Below are positions 1 to 5,137 of a stretch of DNA of 9,902 bases, piece by piece. This stretch comes from Actinomycetota bacterium. GTDB lineage: Bacteria; Actinomycetota; Thermoleophilia; Miltoncostaeales; Miltoncostaeaceae. The position numbers and the translations under genes were made by a program. Within the stretch, counting starts at the first letter, position 1, and each line of letters starts with the position of its first letter. The stretch spans positions 1 through 9,902 of the forward strand of contig SXZC01000186.1 of the NCBI GenBank assembly GCA_005788075.1, in the 5' to 3' direction. The notes beneath the pieces are model-generated. The model was not told where the DNA came from. It ran no database searches and worked only from the letters and a program-made list of their open reading frames with translations.

Positions 1-71
1 GCGGATGCGCAGAGGGGGGAGAGGTCCCAGCGGACGCCCTCGGCGCGTGGTGCGGAATCGGTCGTCGTCAT
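1..71 (-). CDS. Probable M3-family oligoendopeptidase, N-terminus only (runs off the left edge)
   Basis: An open frame starts with ATG at 71-69 and stays open to the window edge, giving 23 codons. The peptide contains GVRWDLSPL at about residues 11-19. A 'WDLS.L' stretch close to the N-terminus is characteristic of PepF-type M3 zinc oligoendopeptidases, which degrade short peptides in the cytoplasm. The zinc site (HExxH) would lie far beyond the edge, so the family rests on this one motif. The start lies 10 bp after the stop of the PHP gene on the same strand, as expected for the next gene of an operon. I see no clear Shine-Dalgarno sequence. That a gene starts here is fairly well supported; the product is an inference from a short motif. 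Confidence 0.58.
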   Translation of the reverse strand, partial: MTTTDSAPRAEGVRWDLSPLCAS

Positions 72-81
72 GGCGCTGACG

Positions 82-918
82 TTAGCCCAGCGCCGCCGCG
101 AGCAGGCGGTCGACCGTCTCCTCCGGAAGGGGCGGATCGCCCGTGGCGCCGGGGTGGTGCGGGCTCGAGGGGCGGTGGTAGTCGGACCCTCCGGATGCGA
201 TGAGCCCGTACTTGCGCGCCAGCGCCCCGTAGGTGGCGTACTGGTCGGGCGAGTACTCGGGTCGATGCACCTCGATTCCGGCGAGGCCCGCCCGGGCGAG
301 GCGGCCCACGAAGGGGTCGAGGTGCGCGTCGTCGAGCCTGAGCGTGTAGGGGTGCGCCAGCACCGGCGCCCCACCGGACTCGCGCACCAGAGTGATGCCC
401 TCCTCGACGTCGAGCCCGTCAGATCCCACGTAGGCGGGCCTGCCGTCGCCGAGGTAGAGGTCGAAGGCCTCCTTGCGCTCGGTCACGTGGCCAGCGCGCA
501 TCAGCGCCTCGGCGATGTGCGGGCGCCCGAGCGGAGCCCCGGCGGCGCCATCGAGCACGTCCTGCCAATCGAGCGGCACGCCCATCTCGTTGAGCCGGTC
601 CACCATCTCGCGGGCCCGCTCGATGCGCTTGTCACCGAAGCCCGCGATGAGGCCCGACAGGGGCTCCGGGGCCTCGTCGGGGAAGTACCCGAGCAGGTGC
701 ATGCTGCCGTGGGGCACCTTGATCGACAGCTCGATGCCGGGGACCACGGTGACCCCGATGGCGCGCCCTGCGGCCGTTGCCTCGGCGACCCCGGCCATGG
801 TGTCGTGGTCGGTGATCGCCAGCACGTCCACGCCGCGCTCCGCCGCGTACTCCACGAGATCGACCGGATCATGGGAGCCATCCGACCGGTTCGTGTGCAT
901 GTGGAGGTCGTGCGCCAT
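82..918 (-). CDS. PHP-domain metal-dependent phosphoesterase (TrpH/YciV-like)
   Basis: A 278-residue protein covering a complete PHP domain. Visible metal-site motifs are HMH at residues 6-8, D13, TDHDT at 36-40 (D37, H38, D39), E63 in GIELS, H74 before LGYF, GRPHI in the middle, LAHPYTL, and GGSDYH near the C-terminus. This arrangement matches the stand-alone YciV/TrpH branch. Characterised members hydrolyse 3',5'-nucleoside bisphosphates and 5' ends of short RNAs. The exact substrate here is inferred, and a histidinol-phosphatase-like role cannot be excluded. I chose ATG 918-916 because the domain begins right after it (MAHDLHMHTN); a frame start 10 codons upstream would run into the divergent promoter and the SUI1 gene. 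It is divergent from the SUI1/YciH gene with 29 bp between starts, and followed 10 bp later by the probable oligoendopeptidase. Confidence 0.92.
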   Translation of the reverse strand: MAHDLHMHTNRSDGSHDPVDLVEYAAERGVDVLAITDHDTMAGVAEATAAGRAIGVTVVPGIELSIKVPHGSMHLLGYFPDEAPEPLSGLIAGFGDKRIERAREMVDRLNEMGVPLDWQDVLDGAAGAPLGRPHIAEALMRAGHVTERKEAFDLYLGDGRPAYVGSDGLDVEEGITLVRESGGAPVLAHPYTLRLDDAHLDPFVGRLARAGLAGIEVHRPEYSPDQYATYGALARKYGLIASGGSDYHRPSSPHHPGATGDPPLPEETVDRLLAAALG

Positions 919-927
919 TGGCGTTCG

Positions 928-937
928 ACGGTACCAT
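928..937. promoter_or_regulatory. Overlapping divergent -10 elements around GGTACC
   Basis: On the plus strand TACCAT (932-937) lies 10 nt before the ATG of the SUI1 gene (948). On the minus strand TACCGT (933-928) lies 9 nt before the ATG of the PHP gene (918). The two hexamers share the central TA of the palindrome GGTACC (930-935). Both fit the TANNNT form of actinobacterial -10 boxes and would give transcripts with very short or no leaders. I see no convincing -35 element on either side. This is a prediction from position and sequence only. Confidence 0.5.
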
Positions 938-947
938 CGCCCCCGCA

Positions 948-1307
948 ATGGGACGCATTCGACGGGACATCGGCGGCAACGCCCGCGCGGTCTATTCGAG
1001 CGAGTCGGGGCGCATCGACGGGGACGCGGCGGCGCCGGGTGGCGGGACGCAGGGCGCGCACTCCCCGGGCAGCCCCGACGGCATCGTTCGCGTGTCGCGC
1101 ACGAAGGCCGGCCGCAAGGGCAAGACGGTCACGCTCGTGACGGGCCTTCCGCCCGCCGATCTCGCATCGACCGCCAGCGAGCTCAAGCGCCTGTGCGGAT
1201 CTGGCGGGGCCGTGAAGGACGGCGTGGTGGAGGTGCAGGGCGACCACCGGGACAAGGTGGCGGCCCACCTGGGCACGCGGTTCCGGGTGAAGATCGCGGG
1301 CGGGTAG
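948..1307 (+). CDS. yciH: SUI1/YciH family translation factor (eIF1-like)
   Basis: A 119-residue protein. Its C-terminal ~75 residues form an SUI1 domain, with basic loop VSRTKAGRKGKTVTLVTGL near residues 48-67, then LKRLCGSGGAVKDG and VEVQGDHRDKV, which match the eIF1/YciH core (GSGG.VKDG.IE.QGDH). The family binds the small ribosomal subunit near the P site; bacterial YciH is reported to affect start-codon selection and translation under stress. The first ~45 residues are Gly/Ser/Arg-rich and probably disordered. ATG 948 is preferred over the in-frame TTG at 918, which would overlap the divergent PHP start codon and place the -10 inside the gene. No Shine-Dalgarno is evident, which fits a near-leaderless transcript. 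It ends 11 bp before the stop of the convergent Ppx/GppA gene. Confidence 0.92.
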   Translation: MGRIRRDIGGNARAVYSSESGRIDGDAAAPGGGTQGAHSPGSPDGIVRVSRTKAGRKGKTVTLVTGLPPADLASTASELKRLCGSGGAVKDGVVEVQGDHRDKVAAHLGTRFRVKIAGG

Positions 1308-1312
1308 CCCGC
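1296..1312. terminator. Short hairpin at the convergent ends of the SUI1 and Ppx/GppA genes
   Basis: GCGGGC (1296-1301) and GCCCGC (1307-1312) form a perfect 6-bp stem around the 5-nt loop GGGTA. The SUI1 stop codon TAG (1305-1307) spans the loop and the first base of the 3' arm. It sits where two transcripts converge and could end either one, but no T-tract follows on either strand, so it may only be a GC-rich coincidence. Confidence 0.3.
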
Positions 1313-1318
1313 CGGTCG

Positions 1319-2866
1319 CTAGCCGCGCTCCACGGCCAGGCGCCGGCCCGTGGCCTTCTTGAACACCTCGGCCTCCTGCCGGGCCGACCACATGGCCACG
1401 TCCACGTCGCCGTGCGCCTTGAGCCACAGGGTCACCTGATCTCCCGAGATCGCGCAGTCGATGCCCGTGATCGCCCGAGCGCGTCCCACCTCGAGCTGCT
1501 CGGCGATGCGCAGGAAGGCTGCAAGCCGGAGGATGCGCTCCTCGTCCCGGCTCTTCAGCAGGGCGCCGAGGGCACCCGGTGACTGGAGCGACTTGCGGTG
1601 GCCACGCACCAACTGGGCGATGATCACCAGCTCGCGGTGGCGGAACCCCGGGAGCCCCGCGTTCAGCACCAGGTAGTGCCCGTGCTTGTGGTGGTCGTTG
1701 TAGTCCACGAGCGTGCCGACGTCGTGCAGCATCGCGCCGGCCCAGAGCCACTCGCGCTCGCGTGGGTCGCCGTCATGCACTCCGAGGCGCGCGAGCCCAT
1801 CGAAGATCTCGAGCGCCAGGCGGGCCACCTGCTCGCAGTGGGGGCGGTCGTAGCCGTACACCTCCGCGAGGTCGCGCACGCTCGTGGCGCGCACGTCGTC
1901 CACGAGCGGGGGATCGGCGGGCGCCAGGTAGTCCTCCCAGAACACGCCCCATCGCAGCCCCTCCGCGCATACCTCCACGCGGTCCACCTCGGCCGCCTGC
2001 ATGAGGGCGTCCATCACCACGGCCCCCGCCAGCATGATGTCGGCGCGATCAGCCTTCAGGCCGGGGATGCGCTTGCGCTCGCGGCGCGGGAGAGCGGTCA
2101 TCTGATCGATCAGCTCGCGAAGGGCATCCCGGCCCAGGAGGAAGCCGTGCACCTCGCCAAGCGGGTACGCCTCGGCCTTCTGCGCCATCGCGGCGAGCGT
2201 GCGCACGGCGCCGCCCATCGCCACGAGGCGATTCGCCCCCGCGATCCACGGCTCGAGATGGAATACGTCGAGCGCGTGGCGCTTGAGGGCCCGGACGTCC
2301 TCCTTCGTCTGCACGTCGCCCGACATGAAGGCGTCGGTCATGCGCACCGCGCCGAGGGGGTGGCTCACCGATCGGGTGAGCAGGCGATCCTCGACCAGGC
2401 CCACCTGGATGCTGCCGCCGCCGAGCTCGGCCACCAGCCCATCGGTGAGGGTGGTGCCGTTGACCGCCCCGATGTACCCGTAGCGCGCTTCCTCCTGGCC
2501 GGAGACCACCCGGGCCGGGAGCCCCGCGTCGATGATGGCCTGGAGCACCTCGTCGCCGTTAGGGGCATCGCGGATGGCGCTCGTGGCCACGGCGCGCACC
2601 TCGTCGATCTCAGACCCCCCGCAGAAGCCGGCGAACAGCCGCGCCACCCTCGCAGCGCGCTCCACGGCGTCCGGCGCGATGGGATCCCCCGGCGGGGTAC
2701 CCTCGGTAAGGCGCACCACCTCGCGCACCTCATCCACGAGGCGGAAGGGGCCACCGGGCCGGTACTCGAACACCACGAGCCGGAAGGTGTTTGATCCAAG
2801 ATCGACCACGGCGAGGCGACGCGTGGCCGCCGTGGCGCCGTTGGCGCGCGCTACCCTAGATCCCAT
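1319..2866 (-). CDS. Ppx/GppA-type phosphatase with C-terminal HD domain
   Basis: About 515 residues, close to the length of E. coli Ppx and GppA. The N-terminal half is an ASKHA-type Ppx/GppA domain: VVDLGSNTFRL at 20-30, ATSAIRD at 94-100, VSGQEEAR at 121-128 (E125 matches the catalytic Glu of the family), ELGGGS at 147-152, MGGAVRTLAA at 217-226. The C-terminal part is HD-type, with H343 in a helix of the form HCEQVARLAL, HD at 381-382 and HHKHGHYLV at 392-400. Family members hydrolyse polyphosphate or convert pppGpp to ppGpp; sequence alone does not decide which. The usual D-I-G-G-G-S-T-E loop reads E-L-G-G-G-S-I-Q here. ATG 2866 is chosen; ATG 2926 would overlap the divergent gene by 62 bp, and GTG 2809 would cut into the first strand. 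A GAGAGG lies about 10 nt upstream of 2866. Confidence 0.92.
   Translation of the reverse strand: MGSRVARANGATAATRRLAVVDLGSNTFRLVVFEYRPGGPFRLVDEVREVVRLTEGTPPGDPIAPDAVERAARVARLFAGFCGGSEIDEVRAVATSAIRDAPNGDEVLQAIIDAGLPARVVSGQEEARYGYIGAVNGTTLTDGLVAELGGGSIQVGLVEDRLLTRSVSHPLGAVRMTDAFMSGDVQTKEDVRALKRHALDVFHLEPWIAGANRLVAMGGAVRTLAAMAQKAEAYPLGEVHGFLLGRDALRELIDQMTALPRRERKRIPGLKADRADIMLAGAVVMDALMQAAEVDRVEVCAEGLRWGVFWEDYLAPADPPLVDDVRATSVRDLAEVYGYDRPHCEQVARLALEIFDGLARLGVHDGDPREREWLWAGAMLHDVGTLVDYNDHHKHGHYLVLNAGLPGFRHRELVIIAQLVRGHRKSLQSPGALGALLKSRDEERILRLAAFLRIAEQLEVGRARAITGIDCAISGDQVTLWLKAHGDVDVAMWSARQEAEVFKKATGRRLAVERG
2852..2858. promoter_or_regulatory. Symmetric TACCCTA element at the Ppx/GppA - alarmone hydrolase junction
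   Basis: TACCCT (2852-2857, plus strand) ends exactly 7 nt before the ATG of the HD hydrolase at 2865, so transcription would start at or next to the start codon (leaderless). Because TANNNTA is its own reverse form, the same bases give TAGGGT (2858-2853) on the minus strand. A minus-strand transcript from it would begin near 2846, inside the called Ppx/GppA gene, so on that side the element either is unused or implies the later in-frame GTG start at 2809. No -35 element is recognisable. Confidence 0.48.
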
Positions 2867-3581
2867 GTCGACCGGCCCTCTCGAACCCCCGACCGTTGGA
2901 GAATCGAGCGAGGCGCTGGCACCCATCGCGCCACGTCACCTCGCATGGCCGGAGCACTTCGACGCGGGCGACGACGTCGAGGACGCCTGGGAGAGGGCGC
3001 TCGCCACGTTGCCCGCCGACGACCGGGCCATGCTGCTGCGCGCGGACGCGTTCGAGCGCGAGCGGCACGTGGGCCAGACCCGCCGCGGCAGCGAGACGCC
3101 CTACTGGCTCCACCCGGTGCGGGTGGCCATGGGCCTCATGCGCTGGGGAGTGACCGATCGCGACGTGCTCGCCGCGGCGCTGCTGCACGACGTGGTGGAG
3201 GACACCATCACCACGCCCGAGGAGATCCGCGGCGCATTCGGTGCCCGCACTGAGGATCTCGTGGTGTGGCTCACGGCGCCCGACGCGCGGGTGGCGGGGG
3301 ATGCCGTGCGCGATTACTACCGTCGGCTTCTGGAGCAGGGGCCGCCTGATGCGCACCTCCTCAAGATCGCAGATCGTTCGGACAACCTCCGCAGCATCCA
3401 GGCCCTCGTCATGCGCACCGGCGATCGCCACCGGCGCTGGGCGGGCACCTACCTTCACCGCACGCAGTGGCAGGTGCTCCCGCTCGCGGCCGAGGCCCCG
3501 TCGCCGGCTCGCGTGGCGCTCGTCACGGCGATGGCCGACCTGGCCCCGCTGGTGGAGCCACGCGGCTTCACCGAGCCCTAA
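2865..3581 (+). CDS. Stand-alone RelA/SpoT-type HD hydrolase (small alarmone hydrolase, MESH1-like)
   Basis: A 238-residue protein whose main body is the hydrolase HD domain of Rel/SpoT enzymes; there is no synthetase, TGS or ACT domain. Residues matching the (p)ppGpp hydrolase active site of Rel are all present: R74, H83 in LHP, H108-D109, E112-D113 in HDVVEDT, and D170/N174 in KIADRSDN. The R-to-first-H spacing (9), the HDxxED pattern and the D-to-N spacing (4) agree with those I recall for streptococcal Rel. The expected reaction is removal of the 3'-diphosphate from (p)ppGpp; MESH1 relatives also act on NADPH, so the substrate is inferred. The first ~35 residues are an uncharacterised extension. 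ATG 2865 overlaps the divergent Ppx/GppA start codon (CATG at 2864-2867), and a -10-like box 7 nt upstream supports it as a leaderless start. Confidence 0.88.
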   Translation: MSTGPLEPPTVGESSEALAPIAPRHLAWPEHFDAGDDVEDAWERALATLPADDRAMLLRADAFERERHVGQTRRGSETPYWLHPVRVAMGLMRWGVTDRDVLAAALLHDVVEDTITTPEEIRGAFGARTEDLVVWLTAPDARVAGDAVRDYYRRLLEQGPPDAHLLKIADRSDNLRSIQALVMRTGDRHRRWAGTYLHRTQWQVLPLAAEAPSPARVALVTAMADLAPLVEPRGFTEP

Positions 3582-3666
3582 CAGCACCTCCACACGGCCG
3601 TCGCAGGGCCGGGAGTTGGATTCCCCGCAGATGAGGTGGGTTCCAACACCAGTACAGGAGGAGATC
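3582..3666 (+). promoter_or_regulatory. Leader of the small Cys-rich gene, with inverted repeat and strong ribosome binding site
   Basis: This 85-bp gap holds three things. GTTGGA (3615-3620) and TCCAAC (3642-3647) form a perfect 6-bp inverted repeat, and the pairing can continue inward through mismatches (3622-3624 with 3638-3640), giving a possible leader stem-loop or operator. AGGAGG at 3656-3661 stands 5 nt before the ATG at 3667 and is the strongest Shine-Dalgarno in the window. A weak 5-bp stem CGGCC/GGCCG (3595-3599, 3607-3611) follows the hydrolase stop. I find no clear -10 box, so the small gene may be read from the hydrolase promoter. Confidence 0.4.
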
Positions 3667-3840
3667 ATGGGCACCGTCATCGACATGAGGAGCGGGGAGG
3701 TGGTCGACATGGATCGTGTCGCCGCCCTCCTCGACCGGCTGGAGTGGAGGCTCGACGAGCCGTGCTCCGTGCCGGGTTGCTCCCACGATGGGGAGTGCTG
3801 CGGGTCGGCGGGGGAGCACGAGCTCCCTAGCGCGGCCTAG
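3667..3840 (+). CDS. Small Cys-rich protein of unknown function (57 aa)
   Basis: I do not recognise this protein. It starts at ATG 3667 behind a near-ideal Shine-Dalgarno (AGGAGG, 5-nt spacer) and ends with TAG at 3838-3840. The first ~30 residues carry MGTVIDMRSGEVVDMD and then a probable amphipathic helix (RVAALLDRLEWRLD, residues 17-30). The second part has Cys33, Cys38, His40, Cys44 and Cys45 in the order C-x4-C-x-H-x3-C-C, which could bind a zinc ion or an iron-sulfur cluster or form disulfides. There is no signal peptide or membrane segment. The protein is acidic overall. It lies 85 bp after the alarmone hydrolase on the same strand and is followed directly by a large hairpin, so the two may share a transcript. 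The case for a real gene rests on the ribosome binding site and the ordered Cys/His pattern. Confidence 0.72.
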   Translation: MGTVIDMRSGEVVDMDRVAALLDRLEWRLDEPCSVPGCSHDGECCGSAGEHELPSAA

Positions 3841-3849
3841 GCCTCCTGA

Positions 3850-3924
3850 GGGTCCGGGGGGCGTCGCGCGCCGGGACAGGGCTCCGTCCCAGGCGCAGGC
3901 GCCCCCCGAGGCATTTCCGGACCC
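3850..3924. terminator. Large layered hairpin between convergent genes (bidirectional terminator or structured element)
   Basis: Nearly the whole 89-bp gap between the small Cys-rich gene and rnd folds on itself. Layers from outside in: GGGTCCGG (3850-3857) with CCGGACCC (3917-3924), 8 bp; GGGGCG (3858-3863) with CGCCCC (3900-3905), 6 bp, leaving an 11-nt bulge (3906-3916) on the 3' side; GCGCC (3868-3872) with GGCGC (3892-3896); GGGAC (3873-3877) with GTCCC (3886-3890), one bulged A at 3891, loop of 8 nt. That gives about 24 canonical pairs. The position suits a terminator for both converging genes, but there is no T-tract after the stem on either strand. Confidence 0.62.
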
Positions 3925-3929
3925 GGTTG

Positions 3930-5117
3930 CTAGTGGCCGGGTAGCTGGATCTCGGCCAGGTAGGGCGGGCCGGCAAGCGGCGCGAGGCCCAGGCGGCCCG
4001 CCGCGAGATCGATGAGGGCGTCGCCCGCGACCTGACGTCGCCAGCCGCGCCCCAGCGGGAGCCCCTCGAGTTGCTCGTCCATCAGCACCGCGGCGAGGAA
4101 GCCGTCGACGTCGTCTCGCGTGGCCACGAGGGTGGGCGCCAGCTCCACGGCCGCCGAGCGGGCCGTGAGCAGGATCTGCGCGAGCGGGGTGAGCGTGTCG
4201 AGGCGCGCCTGCACCTTCGCGGGCGGCGGAGGTCCCAGCGCGATCGGCGGGTCACTCGCCGCCTCGTCCATGGCGGCGATGAGCCCCTGGGCCTCGCGCT
4301 CGCGCATGGCGGATGGCACACCACGCTCGTCCAGCAGCGCGCCGGGGCTCTTCGGTCGCCGCCGGGCGATCTCGAGGAGCGTGCGATCGGGCAAAAGCCA
4401 GCCCACGGGGCGGTCGCGGCGGCGGGCCTCCGTCTCACGCCAGGCCGCGGCCCGGCGCAGCACTGCGCGCTCGGCCGGCTGCAGGCGGCCCTGGCCCTTC
4501 ACCTTGCGCCAGGCCTCGAACGGGTCGGGCGCCACTCGCGCGCCCGGTCCGTAGCGGCGCTCGTGCTCCTCGAGCACCCACTCCGTGCGTCCCAGCTCGG
4601 CGGCGCGGCGCATCAGCTCGTCCACCATGGGGAAGAGGTGGGCCACGTCCGTGGCGGCGTACTCCAATTGCGCCTTCGTCAGCGGCCGCCGCGACCAGTC
4701 GGAGTAGCCCTCGGTCTTGGGCACGCGCACGTCGAGCACGCGCTGGAGCAGCGCCCCCAGGCTCTGACCGGCCCCGAGGCCCACGAACCCGGCCACCAGC
4801 TGGGTGTCGAGCAGGTTGGATGGCCGCACGTCGAACCCGAGCGCGAAGAGCGTGAGGTCGGCGCTCGGCGCGTGCATCACCACCTCGACCGCCGGGTCGG
4901 CGAGCAGGGCGGCGACGTCGTCGAGCGCGCCGCCCTCGATCGGATCGATGAGCGCGATCTCGTCCGGGGTGGCCACCTGCGCGAGGCAGGGAATGGGCGC
5001 GTACGTGCGCTCCCAGAGGAACTCCACGTCGAGGGCCATGCGCCCGTGGGCGCGAACGCGCTCCGCGAGGCCGGAGACCTCGTCGGGCGTGACGAGGATG
5101 TTCGTCCGATCGCTCAC
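3930..5117 (-). CDS. rnd: Ribonuclease D (DEDDy 3'-5' exonuclease with HRDC domain)
   Basis: A 395-residue protein with the full RNase D layout. Exonuclease motif I is LDVEF (D30, E32), motif II lies in MHAPSADLTLF (D87) with NLLDTQ following, and motif III is YAATD (Y153, D157), the DEDDy signature. The HRDC domain follows at about 205-290 (AERAVLRRAAAWRETEARR, then LLPDRTLLEIARRRP). A second helical region to the C-terminus includes GWRRQVAGDALIDL. The enzyme trims 3' ends of tRNA and other structured RNA in the cytoplasm. The start is called at GTG 5117-5115; ATG 5129 is also in frame but falls inside the predicted -10 box, and a TAATGT 8 nt upstream of the GTG suits a near-leaderless start. 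Divergent from the ABC-F gene, 20 bp between starts. Confidence 0.95.
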   Translation of the reverse strand: MSDRTNILVTPDEVSGLAERVRAHGRMALDVEFLWERTYAPIPCLAQVATPDEIALIDPIEGGALDDVAALLADPAVEVVMHAPSADLTLFALGFDVRPSNLLDTQLVAGFVGLGAGQSLGALLQRVLDVRVPKTEGYSDWSRRPLTKAQLEYAATDVAHLFPMVDELMRRAAELGRTEWVLEEHERRYGPGARVAPDPFEAWRKVKGQGRLQPAERAVLRRAAAWRETEARRRDRPVGWLLPDRTLLEIARRRPKSPGALLDERGVPSAMREREAQGLIAAMDEAASDPPIALGPPPPAKVQARLDTLTPLAQILLTARSAAVELAPTLVATRDDVDGFLAAVLMDEQLEGLPLGRGWRRQVAGDALIDLAAGRLGLAPLAGPPYLAEIQLPGH

Positions 5118-5123
5118 AACACC

Positions 5124-5131
5124 TAACATTA
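5124..5131. promoter_or_regulatory. Overlapping back-to-back -10 elements between rnd and the ABC-F gene
   Basis: The 12-mer CCTAACATTAGG (5122-5133) is almost a perfect palindrome (only the central CA breaks it). On the plus strand TAACAT (5124-5129) stands 8 nt before the GTG of the ABC-F gene (5138). On the minus strand TAATGT (5131-5126) stands 8 nt before the GTG of rnd (5117). The geometry is the same on both sides, and both transcripts would be leaderless or nearly so. No -35 consensus is seen. The near-palindrome could also serve as an operator. Confidence 0.58.
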
Positions 5132-5137
5132 GGCGCA

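Noticed and set aside
918..920. TTG at 918 as the start of the SUI1/YciH gene
   Set aside because: It would overlap the divergent PHP start codon and sit upstream of the plus-strand -10. ATG 948 gives a normal family length.
70..1140. A 356-codon plus-strand frame opposite the PHP gene
   Set aside because: The PHP metal-binding motifs are on the minus strand; this frame is low-complexity antisense and also crosses the SUI1 gene in another frame.
1598..2794. A 398-codon plus-strand frame inside the Ppx/GppA gene
   Set aside because: It is antisense to a clear Ppx/GppA-HD protein, shows no recognisable motif and its composition follows the complement of the real gene.
4071..5126. A 351-codon plus-strand frame opposite rnd
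   Set aside because: It lies wholly within RNase D on the other strand, is His/Arg-rich and has no domain. The DEDDy and HRDC motifs on the minus strand decide the matter.
5127..5129. ATG at 5129 as the start of rnd
   Set aside because: It falls inside the predicted -10 hexamer TAATGT. The GTG at 5117 lies 8 nt downstream of that box and mirrors the start on the other side. It remains a possible alternative.
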